Source: Burkholderiales bacterium
Lineage (GTDB): Bacteria > Pseudomonadota > Gammaproteobacteria > Burkholderiales > Burkholderiaceae_E
Assembly (NCBI GenBank): GCA_020348765.1
Contig: CP070753.1
Span: 775,960 to 781,177, forward strand
Direction: 5' to 3'
DNA length: 5,218 nucleotides
Positions 1-5,169 of this stretch are shown here, in pieces; the stretch's first letter is position 1, and each line of letters starts with the position of its first letter. The notes beneath the pieces were generated by a model. The model had not been told where the DNA came from, did not search any database, and worked only from the letters and a program-made list of their open reading frames with translations. Position numbers and translations under genes: made by a program.

Positions 1-346
1 CACATTCATTCTCGTCGTCATGGCGCTGATCTTCATCCTCGGCATGTTCCTGGAGTCGATCGCGATTATCCTGATCACGACGCCAATCCTGCTGCCGACG
101 ATGACAGCGCTCGGTATCGACCCGGTCTGGTACGGCGTGCTGCTGATGATCAATCTCGAGCTGGCACTGATCACGCCGCCGGTGGGCATGAACCTGTTCG
201 TGATCAAGGGCATCGAGGGCGCACCGATCGAGGTCGTCATCCGTGGCGCCTTGCCGTACGTGGCGCTGATGTTGATCGGGCTGGCGATCGTGTTCGCGTT
301 TCCGCCAATCGCGACCTGGCTGCCAGGGGTCGCCGGATTCCGCTAG
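1..346 (+). CDS. TRAP transporter large permease (DctM-like), C-terminal fragment
   Basis: This is the 3' end of a gene that begins before the window; whole codons run from base 2 and the stop is TAG at 344-346. About 114 residues are visible. They read as the last part of a DctM/TRAP large permease, the 12-helix inner-membrane subunit that, with a small DctQ subunit and a periplasmic binding protein, imports carboxylates or related anions using a sodium or proton gradient. Seen directly: a hydrophobic stretch with GMFLESIAIILI, then GIDPVWYGVLLMINLELALI, the family-typical ITPPVGMNLFVIKGI, and a final helix around ALPYVALMLIGLAIVFAFPP ending in a short tail. The order and motifs match the C-terminal end of the family, so the protein looks intact at this end. 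Substrate cannot be told from this fragment. No gene follows in the same direction for 1.6 kb, so it is probably the last gene of its operon. Confidence 0.93.
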   Translation, partial: TFILVVMALIFILGMFLESIAIILITTPILLPTMTALGIDPVWYGVLLMINLELALITPPVGMNLFVIKGIEGAPIEVVIRGALPYVALMLIGLAIVFAFPPIATWLPGVAGFR

Positions 347-370
347 CGACCCGTTGCGCACGCCGCCGGG

Positions 371-389
371 GCGCCGGAGCCTCCGGCGC
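371..389 (+). terminator. GC hairpin 25 bp after the TRAP permease stop
   Basis: GCGCCGGAG and CTCCGGCGC are perfect inverted copies separated by one base, giving a stem of about 8 bp with a 3-nt loop. It lies just past the stop codon of the transporter gene. There is no T-run after it, so it is not a textbook intrinsic terminator. It could still be a transcript 3' end structure or a pause site. The function is inferred from position only. Confidence 0.35.
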
Positions 390-408
390 TCGGGGATGCA
401 TCGCGAGT

Positions 409-486
409 GAGACCCGCGCCCGAGACCGGCGCTCGAGACCCGCGCCCGAGACCGGCGCCCGAGACCGGCGCCCGAGACCGGCCGGC
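409..486. repeat. 13-bp tandem repeat, six copies
   Basis: Six consecutive 13-bp units with consensus GAGACCSGCGCYC occupy 409-421, 422-434, 435-447, 448-460, 461-473 and 474-486. Units 1 and 3 are identical, units 4 and 5 are identical, unit 2 differs from unit 4 by one base, and the last unit has a diverged 3' half. The period is not a multiple of three, which fits non-coding DNA. The array fills the space between the transporter gene and the small minus-strand gene and touches the TAG stop of the latter (486-488). Function is unknown; it may be a slippage-generated minisatellite. Confidence 0.85.
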
Positions 487-686
487 TAGCGGCTCCTGAA
501 CAGGGCCCAGCCGACGACCAGCCCCATCCCGACCACGAACACGGCCGGGTTTTCGACCGCGAACTGCACCACCGGGGCAAGTGCGCGCTGCGCGGCTGCC
601 ATGGCACTTCCGAACGTGTTCTGCAGCGAGTCAAGCATGTCGGGGGGGATCGCGGATGCGACGTACCCGGTCTGCGGTACCGACAT
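486..686 (-). CDS. Small hypothetical protein with one C-terminal membrane helix
   Basis: I do not recognise this family. From ATG at 686 it encodes 66 residues. Residues about 17-45 (MLDSLQNTFGSAMAAAQRAL and on) look like a helical, partly amphipathic segment. Residues about 46-63 (NPAVFVVGMGLVVGWALF) form a single hydrophobic helix, followed by the basic tail RSR. That suggests a tail-anchored inner-membrane protein with its C-terminus in the cytoplasm. Third-position GC is high across the whole frame, including the part before the next internal ATG at 638, which supports a real gene and the 686 start. No convincing Shine-Dalgarno precedes ATG 686, ATG 638 or a TTG at 713, so the start is uncertain. 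It lies 74 bp downstream of the dioxygenase on the same strand and could be cotranscribed, though an inverted repeat sits between them. Confidence 0.5.
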   Translation of the reverse strand: MSVPQTGYVASAIPPDMLDSLQNTFGSAMAAAQRALAPVVQFAVENPAVFVVGMGLVVGWALFRSR

Positions 687-717
687 TCGACCGCAACACG
701 GTTGGCATTGCAAGCCC

Positions 718-747
718 GCGCAGGCCGCCGTCGCATGCAGCCTGCGC
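718..747 (-). terminator. Inverted repeat downstream of the dioxygenase gene
   Basis: GCGCAGGC (718-725) and GCCTGCGC (740-747) are perfect inverted copies, giving an 8-bp stem with a 14-nt loop. It starts 13 bp past the TGA of the minus-strand dioxygenase gene. No T-run follows on the minus strand. Position suggests a 3'-end structure or weak terminator between the dioxygenase and the small membrane protein gene, but this is inference. Confidence 0.35.
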
Positions 748-760
748 CGGCGCTCGGCGT

Positions 761-1678
761 TCAGCGGTCCGGTGCCGCAGCCTTGCCGCGAATCGGGGCG
801 CGCGGGAGGACGGCCTCGCCGGGCTCCATCACGAACGTGTAGGTCAGCCAGTACCAGGGCGCGGTGACACTCGGATCCCCGGGATGCGCGGTCTCATGTC
901 GAACGTAGTCGCAGACCAGCGCGCGGGTCACGCCGAACTGGACATCGTCCTCGATGCGCGGGTCGCTGCCGTCGTAGAGCTGCGAGATCAGCGTCTTGAA
1001 GCCCGGCTTGAACGCCAGGAAGTGCATGTGCGCGGGGCGCATGTTGTGACGCGCCTGCGCGCGCAGCAACTCGCCGCCCGGCCCGCCGGTCGGGATCGGG
1101 TAGCCCACCGGCTTGACGGTGCGAAACCAGACGTGTCCTTCTTCATCGCTGGTGAACTTGCCGCGCAGGTTCATGTCGGCCTGCGACGGGTCCTGGTTCT
1201 CGTACAAGCCCTCGGGCGATGCGTGCCAGACGTCGACTTCGGCCCCGGCGATCGGCCGCCCGTCACGGTCGCGAAACCAGGCGTCGACCAGCAGCGTCGG
1301 GCCCGGTACGGGGGACCGAACGATCGAGCCGCCGTTGCCGGTGCGCGGCGATTCCATGCGCCAGAACGGCCCCAGCAGGTTGGCTGCCGTCTCGGTCTGC
1401 CCGCCGTCGCCGTTGTTCAGCAGACAGACCAGGGTCGAGAAGCCGAGCGAGCCAGCGACCAACGCCACCTCGTTGTGGCTGTCCGTGGTGTGCTGCCCCA
1501 GCGCGGCCACGTGGCCGATCGCGCGATGGAACTCGGCTTCGGTCAGTCGCACCTCGCGCGCGAAATCGTGCAGGTGTCGCACCAGGGCCGACATCAGCTC
1601 GCGAAAGCGCGGATCCGGGGCGCGTTCGAGCTCGGACAGTACCGCTTCGGTGACCTGCTGTTGGGTGCCGATGATCAT
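761..1678 (-). CDS. Intradiol ring-cleavage dioxygenase, hydroxyquinol 1,2-dioxygenase-like
   Basis: This encodes 305 residues, a normal length for the family. Enzymes of this group use non-haem Fe(III) to split the aromatic ring between two adjacent hydroxyls; hydroxyquinol 1,2-dioxygenase makes maleylacetate from 1,2,4-trihydroxybenzene, and relatives act on catechols. The protein is cytoplasmic, with no signal peptide. Residues about 20-100 form the helical N-terminal dimerisation domain (TEAEFHRAIGHVAALGQHT, LLNNGDGG), followed by LLGPFWR and the beta-sandwich catalytic domain. The expected iron ligands are all present: Tyr159 (GLYENQ), Tyr193 (VGYPIP), His217 and His219 (RPAHMHF). The segments YENQDPSQADMNLRGKF and WFRTVKPVGYPIPTGGP resemble hydroxyquinol enzymes more than catechol 1,2-dioxygenases; substrate is inferred. 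ATG 1678 is chosen because AGGGGGA lies 7 nt upstream and the family N-terminus fits; the reading frame extends further upstream only through repeat DNA. No other ring-cleavage gene is in the window. Confidence 0.93.
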   Translation of the reverse strand: MIIGTQQQVTEAVLSELERAPDPRFRELMSALVRHLHDFAREVRLTEAEFHRAIGHVAALGQHTTDSHNEVALVAGSLGFSTLVCLLNNGDGGQTETAANLLGPFWRMESPRTGNGGSIVRSPVPGPTLLVDAWFRDRDGRPIAGAEVDVWHASPEGLYENQDPSQADMNLRGKFTSDEEGHVWFRTVKPVGYPIPTGGPGGELLRAQARHNMRPAHMHFLAFKPGFKTLISQLYDGSDPRIEDDVQFGVTRALVCDYVRHETAHPGDPSVTAPWYWLTYTFVMEPGEAVLPRAPIRGKAAAPDR

Positions 1679-1685
1679 CGGGTGG

Positions 1686-1692
1686 TCCCCCT
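1686..1692 (-). promoter_or_regulatory. Ribosome binding site of the dioxygenase gene
   Basis: The minus strand reads AGGGGGA here, 7 nt before ATG 1678. It is the best Shine-Dalgarno match in this part of the window. It fixes the start against longer in-frame alternatives that would add up to 139 residues encoded by repeat sequence. Confidence 0.75.
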
Positions 1693-1721
1693 GTTTCGTT
1701 CGAAGTCCTGGTGCTGGCACT

Positions 1722-1773
1722 TGCGCGAAGCCGGTGCGCGAAGCCGGTGCGCGAAGCCGGTGCGCGAAGCCGG
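1722..1773. repeat. Four perfect 13-bp direct repeats upstream of the dioxygenase
   Basis: The unit TGCGCGAAGCCGG occurs four times without a mismatch or gap (1722-1734, 1735-1747, 1748-1760, 1761-1773). The core GCGAAGC in each copy is the reverse complement of GCTTCGC at 1784-1790, so the last copy can form a 7-bp stem with a 13-nt loop (1764-1790), and the other three could pair with the same element instead. The array lies 44-95 bp upstream of the dioxygenase start. It could be a set of protein-binding sites, a structured leader, or a young slippage repeat. Confidence 0.9.
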
Positions 1774-1805
1774 TGACCGTGACGCTTCGCGGCGCTGCCT
1801 GGGGC

Positions 1806-1823
1806 GCCGCCGCGCGCGGCGGC
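1806..1823. repeat. 18-bp perfect palindrome
   Basis: GCCGCCGCGCGCGGCGGC is identical to its own reverse complement. It sits roughly 130 bp upstream of the dioxygenase start and 190 bp upstream of the permease start. It could be a dyad operator for a dimeric regulator, but alternating GC sequence makes such palindromes less improbable in this genome. Confidence 0.6.
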
Positions 1824-1922
1824 TGTGCAATGATGGTCGCGGCGCGTTGCGCGGGCAAGGGCGAGCGCGCCAGCGCGTGCGCCTGTGCCAACAACGGGCC
1901 TCGCGGCAGTCGGTGCGCCGAG

Positions 1923-2006
1923 CGACCGAACCAGCGACGGACTGCACGAACGACCGACCAAACAGGCGACCGATCGAGCCACGAACCGAACGAAAGACCG
2001 AGCAGG
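1923..2006. repeat. Degenerate CGAN tetranucleotide tract
   Basis: Read in steps of four from 1923, the 21 units include CGAC five times, CGAA four times, plus CGAG and CGAT, with the remaining units mostly one or two changes away (for example GGAC, AGAC, CCAC). The tract runs 84 bp and its last unit, CAGG, is part of the Shine-Dalgarno of the permease gene. It looks like a decayed microsatellite forming the 5' leader of that gene. A length not divisible by three per unit argues against coding. Confidence 0.65.
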
Positions 2007-2007
2007 G
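2004..2007 (+). promoter_or_regulatory. Ribosome binding site of the SLC13 permease gene
   Basis: AGGG lies 5 nt before the TTG at 2013. Together with the family-typical N-terminus (TTDQILILAILLA directly after the start) it selects TTG 2013 as the initiation codon, because no ATG or GTG lies in frame at this point and the next in-frame ATG is inside the first membrane helix. Confidence 0.6.
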
Positions 2008-2012
2008 CTGCA

Positions 2013-4247
2013 TTGACCACCGACCAGATCCTCATTCTCGCGATCCTGCTGGCGACCGTCGTCATGTTCCTGTGGGGACGGTGGCGCCACGACATGGTGG
2101 CGCTGGGGGCGCTGCTGGCATGCGCGCTGACCGGCCTGGTGCAGTTCGACGCGGCCTTCGCCGGCCTCGGTCACCCGGCCGTGGTCACGGTCGCCTGCGT
2201 GCTGGTGCTGAGCAAGGGCCTGTACACGTCGGGCGCGGTGGACACGCTAGCCCGCAAGGCGATGCCCGAGTCCGCCGGCCCGGTCATGACCACTGCGATT
2301 CTGACCGGGATCGCTGCGCTGTTGTCCGGTTTCATGAACAACGTCGGCGCGCTCGCCCTGCTGATGCCGGTGGCGCTGCAGCTGGCGTCGCGCCAGTCGC
2401 TGCCGCCCGGGCGGGTTCTGATGCCGCTGGCGTTCGGCTCGATCCTGGGCGGAATGACGACGCTGGTCGGGACGCCGCCGAACCTGATCGTCGCGGGCTT
2501 CCGGGCCGAGGCCGGCATGGGCGCGTTCCGGATGTTCGATTTCATGCCGGTCGGACTGAGCGTGGCAGCCGTCGGGGTGCTGTTCCTGGTCCTGGTCGGC
2601 TGGCGACTGGTCCCGGTGCGCGAGCGTGCCGGCGCCGAAGGGTTCGAGACCGCTGCCTATCTGACCGAGGTCAGGGTGCCGGAAGACAGCGCGGCCGACG
2701 GCATGGCGCTCCATGAGGTCGAGCGCAAGCTTGACGCCGCGGGTGCCCAGGTCGTCGGCATGGTGCGCAACGAGGTGCGGGTGGTCGCTCCGCATGCCGG
2801 CCGGCGCATCCTCAGCGGCGACATCCTGGTGATCGAGGCCGACGTCGACGCGCTTCCCGAGGTGCTGTCGAGCATGGGCCTGAAGCTCGAGGCGTCGCGG
2901 CCGCCCGAGGAGGAGGACGAGCAGGGCGAGGCGAAGGAAGGCCAGCAGAGGGCGCGTGAGCAGAAGCCAGGCGAGGAGAAGCGAGGCGAGGAGAAGCGAG
3001 GCGAGGAGAAGCGAGGCGAGGAGCAGGAGGGCGAGGACCAGGCGCGCGAGCAGCAAGACAAGCGGAAGGAGGGCAGGGAGAAGGAACGCGAGAACAATGG
3101 CCAGGGCAAGCGCGACGACCTCGAAGAGCGCGAATTCGGCGCCAGGGGGTACGGCGCGGGCCGGCTGAATAAAGCCGCACGCACGGCAGGCAAGGCCAGC
3201 GTGGGCAGGGTCAGCGTCGGCCCGCCAGGCGCCGGTCGGAGCAACGTCGGCGACACCGGCGACACCGGCGACACCGATGCCGGCAGCGATGCCGGCAGCG
3301 ATGCCGACGCCGACGGCGATACCGCCGGTGACACCGACGCCGATGCCACCGAGCCCGAAAAGACCGAGAAGAAGGAGCGCGGTGCGCCGCCCGAGATCGT
3401 GCTGGTCGAGCTGGCCGTGCTGCCGGGATCGGCGCTGACCGGCCGCTCGGCGAGCGACATCGACCTGCGCACCCGCTACGGCATCAATCTGCTCGCGGTT
3501 TCGCGCAGCGGTCGACGTTCGACCGCGCGGCTGCGCACGATGCAACTGATGCCTGGCGACGTGCTGCTGATGCAGGGGCCGCAGGCGGCATTGTCCGATT
3601 TCGCGGCAGACACGGGTTCGGTGCCGCTTGCCGAGCGCGAGCTGCGTATTCCGAGTCGCCGCAAGGCGATCGCGGCCACCGCGATCATGGTGCTGGCGAT
3701 CGCCACGGCGGCACTCGGTCTGCTGCCGGCCGCCGTGTCCTTTGCTGCGGGCGTGCTCGCGTCGATGGTGCTGCGCACGGTGCCGCCGAGCTCGGCCTAT
3801 CAGGCGGTCGACTGGCCGGTCGTGGTCCTGCTCGCAGCGCTGATTCCGGTGGCCGGTGCGATGGAGGCGACCGGCACTGCGGACCTGATCGCGCGCGTAC
3901 TGCTGGACGGAGTCGCGCAGGGCCACGCGATCGTCGCGCTGACGCTGATCCTGGTGGTGACGATGACGCTCTCGGACCTGATGAACAACGCGGCTACGGC
4001 GGCGGTCATGAGCCCGATCGCGATCGGGACCGCGCAGCAGCTCGGGGTCAGCGCGGACAGCTTCCTGATGGCGGTCGCGATCGGTGCCTCGTGCGCGTTC
4101 CTGACGCCGGTCGGACACCAGAACAACACGCTGATCCTGGGGCCCGGCGGTTTTCGCTTCGGCGACTACTGGCGGCTCGGCCTGCCGGTCGAGATCCTCG
4201 TGGTCGCGGTCAGCATTCCGATGCTGCTGCTGGTGTGGCCGCTGTAG
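2013..4247 (+). CDS. SLC13/DASS-family permease with two RCK_C domains and a long low-complexity linker
   Basis: This encodes 744 residues from TTG 2013 to TAG 4245-4247. It is an inner-membrane ion-coupled anion transporter of the SLC13 (divalent anion:sodium symporter) group; typical substrates are dicarboxylates or sulfate, but this one is unassigned. Residues about 5-200 form the first membrane half, with the paired-Asn motif SGFMNNVG (105-112) and GTPPNLIV (153-160). Residues about 207-290 are a first RCK_C (TrkA_C)-like domain (YLTEVRVPEDS, VVGMVRNEVRVVAP, GDILVIEADVDAL). Residues about 460-535 are a second one (EIVLVELAVLPGSALTGRSA, GINLLAVSRSG, GDVLLMQGP). Residues about 550-744 are the second membrane half, with DLMNNAATA (655-663) and LTPVGHQNN (697-705). 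Family members of this design are usually near 600 residues; the excess is the linker at about 293-459, rich in K/R/E, then G/A/S, then D/G/T, with in-frame DNA repeats. It is divergent from the dioxygenase, so co-regulation is possible but unproven. Confidence 0.92.
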   Translation: MTTDQILILAILLATVVMFLWGRWRHDMVALGALLACALTGLVQFDAAFAGLGHPAVVTVACVLVLSKGLYTSGAVDTLARKAMPESAGPVMTTAILTGIAALLSGFMNNVGALALLMPVALQLASRQSLPPGRVLMPLAFGSILGGMTTLVGTPPNLIVAGFRAEAGMGAFRMFDFMPVGLSVAAVGVLFLVLVGWRLVPVRERAGAEGFETAAYLTEVRVPEDSAADGMALHEVERKLDAAGAQVVGMVRNEVRVVAPHAGRRILSGDILVIEADVDALPEVLSSMGLKLEASRPPEEEDEQGEAKEGQQRAREQKPGEEKRGEEKRGEEKRGEEQEGEDQAREQQDKRKEGREKERENNGQGKRDDLEEREFGARGYGAGRLNKAARTAGKASVGRVSVGPPGAGRSNVGDTGDTGDTDAGSDAGSDADADGDTAGDTDADATEPEKTEKKERGAPPEIVLVELAVLPGSALTGRSASDIDLRTRYGINLLAVSRSGRRSTARLRTMQLMPGDVLLMQGPQAALSDFAADTGSVPLAERELRIPSRRKAIAATAIMVLAIATAALGLLPAAVSFAAGVLASMVLRTVPPSSAYQAVDWPVVVLLAALIPVAGAMEATGTADLIARVLLDGVAQGHAIVALTLILVVTMTLSDLMNNAATAAVMSPIAIGTAQQLGVSADSFLMAVAIGASCAFLTPVGHQNNTLILGPGGFRFGDYWRLGLPVEILVVAVSIPMLLLVWPL
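2971..3030 (+). repeat. 15-bp coding repeat in the permease linker
   Basis: GCGAGGAGAAGCGAG occurs three times perfectly (2971-2985, 2986-3000, 3001-3015), followed by a diverged fourth copy (3016-3030). In frame it gives GEEKR-type pentapeptides at about residues 320-339. The 15-bp period keeps the reading frame whatever the copy number. Confidence 0.9.
3249..3311 (+). repeat. 9-bp and 12-bp coding repeats in the permease linker
   Basis: GGCGACACC occurs three times perfectly (3249-3275), encoding GDT three times. It is followed by GATGCCGGCAGC twice (3276-3299) and a third related unit GATGCCGACGCC (3300-3311), encoding DAGS, DAGS, DADA. All units are multiples of three and preserve the frame. 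The encoded stretch is strongly acidic. Confidence 0.88.
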
Positions 4248-4250
4248 CGT

Positions 4251-4305
4251 CGCGCGCCACCGCGCGGCAAAGCTCGACCGCCCGGGCCGCGAGGCAGCCG
4301 CTGCC
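4251..4305. terminator. Two GC hairpins between convergent genes
   Basis: The 64-bp gap between the convergent permease and stress protein genes holds CGCGCG-CCAC-CGCGCG (4251-4266) and GGCAG-CCG-CTGCC (4293-4305). Either could act as a bidirectional 3'-end structure. Neither is followed by a T-run on either strand, so terminator function is only suggested by position. Confidence 0.3.
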
Positions 4306-4311
4306 GCCCCG

Positions 4312-5169
4312 TCAGCCCTTGACCGCCAGCACGGCGCAGGTGCTCTGGCCGACCACCTGATCGGTGACGCTGCCGACCCGGACCCGTTCCCAGCCGGTGC
4401 GCCCATGCGTGCCCATGACGATCAGGTCTGCCTGCTGTGTGTCCGCGGTCTGAGCGATCAGCGTTGCCGGGTCGCCGCTCAGCACCACCCGATCGATCTC
4501 GATCCCCTCCTTTGCCAGGTGCTCGTTCATGCGCACCGCGGCCTGCTCGGCCTGAGCCGCCCGTTCTTCGGTGAACGATTCGCGCACGACCGAGATCACG
4601 GTCACCGGCAGCTTGCAGAGCTGCGCGAGTCGCAGTGCGACGACACCGGCCGCATCGGAGAAGCGCGAGCCGTCGGTGGCGAGCAGGATGCGGCTGCGCC
4701 ACATCGACGCATCCGGCGGGACGACCAGAACGCTGCACCTCGCGCCGCCGATGATCCGTGAAACCCGGTCGCCCAGGAAGCGCTTGAGCATCCCGCGCTG
4801 CTGGCTGCGACCGACCACGATCACGTCGCTGTGGTTCTTCTCGGCCGCGGTCAGGATCTCGGCCGTTGGCTCGGTGCCGCGGCGCACGATGCGCTCGGCC
4901 GCGATTGCACGCTTGACTGCGTTCTCGTAGAGGCCGTCCAGCAGCAGCCGGGTCTTCTCGTCCGCGGCTTCGATCACGGCGGGCGCCGCCTCGATGGCCG
5001 CCGGATTGGAGATCACGACGCTCATCAGCTGCAGGGTGGCTTTCCACTCCTCGGCCATCGCGAAAGCCACCCGCTCGGCGCCGGCCGCCGAGTCCGAGCC
5101 ATCGGTGGCCAGCATGATGCGCTCGAAGCGGCCAGTGGGCGAGAGTTGTGATTCCATCGGCGAGAGCAT
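4312..5169 (-). CDS. Tandem-domain universal stress protein (UspA family)
   Basis: This encodes 285 residues, about twice a single Usp domain. Domain 1 begins at FERIMLATDGSDSA (about residue 15) and ends at SVLVVPP (about 151). Domain 2 begins at RSRILLATDGSRFSD (about 158) and ends at CAVLAVKG. Usp proteins are cytoplasmic alpha/beta proteins, often nucleotide-binding, induced by starvation or other stress. Domain 2 has the complete ATP-binding signature G-2x-G-9x-G-S: Gly253, Gly256, Gly266, Ser267 in GTHGRTGWERVRVGS. In domain 1 the matching loop GRSQQRGMLKRFLGD has Gln for the second Gly and Asp for the final Ser/Thr, so it probably does not bind ATP the same way. The start is not certain: ATG 5169 has a weak GAAG 5 nt upstream, GTG 5175 and ATG 5157 are in-frame alternatives, and all lie before the first domain. 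It is convergent with the permease gene and probably monocistronic. Confidence 0.92.
   Translation of the reverse strand: MLSPMESQLSPTGRFERIMLATDGSDSAAGAERVAFAMAEEWKATLQLMSVVISNPAAIEAAPAVIEAADEKTRLLLDGLYENAVKRAIAAERIVRRGTEPTAEILTAAEKNHSDVIVVGRSQQRGMLKRFLGDRVSRIIGGARCSVLVVPPDASMWRSRILLATDGSRFSDAAGVVALRLAQLCKLPVTVISVVRESFTEERAAQAEQAAVRMNEHLAKEGIEIDRVVLSGDPATLIAQTADTQQADLIVMGTHGRTGWERVRVGSVTDQVVGQSTCAVLAVKG

Larger units (their letters stand above)
1679..2012. promoter_or_regulatory. Divergent intergenic region between dioxygenase and SLC13 permease
   Basis: This 334-bp stretch separates two divergently transcribed genes, so promoters for both should lie here. I could not find a convincing sigma-70 pair of -35 and -10 boxes on either strand; the DNA is very GC-rich. 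It contains, in order, the dioxygenase ribosome binding site, four 13-bp direct repeats (1722-1773), an inverted copy of the repeat core (1784-1790), an 18-bp perfect palindrome (1806-1823) and a degenerate CGAN tract (1923-2006). Reading frames cross it on both strands but look like GC-rich shadow translation with low-complexity Arg/Ala content. Regulatory role is inferred from position. Confidence 0.5.

Noticed and set aside
409..486. CRISPR array
   Set aside because: The units are 13 bp and directly contiguous with no spacers, so it is a tandem repeat, not a CRISPR.
1113..2012. N-terminal extension of the permease in the same open frame
   Set aside because: It is antisense to the dioxygenase and translates to low-complexity Arg/Ser/Ala sequence. 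Homology-like content begins exactly after TTG 2013.
1679..2095. N-terminal extension of the dioxygenase up to 2095
   Set aside because: The extra residues are encoded by the 13-bp repeats and the CGAN tract and overlap the 5' end of the divergent permease. ATG 1678 has a strong ribosome binding site and gives the usual family length.
581..2716. 711-codon open frame on the plus strand across the dioxygenase and the intergenic region
   Set aside because: It runs antisense to the well-supported dioxygenase and out of frame with the permease. Its translation is Arg/Ala/Gly-rich with no recognisable domain, a normal by-product of GC-rich coding DNA.
2247..4406. 719-codon open frame on the minus strand antisense to the permease
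   Set aside because: The translation is Arg/Gln/His-rich, with a leucine-rich stretch that is only the antisense reading of the 15-bp GEEKR repeats. The plus-strand frame carries clear membrane helices, RCK_C-like domains and family motifs.
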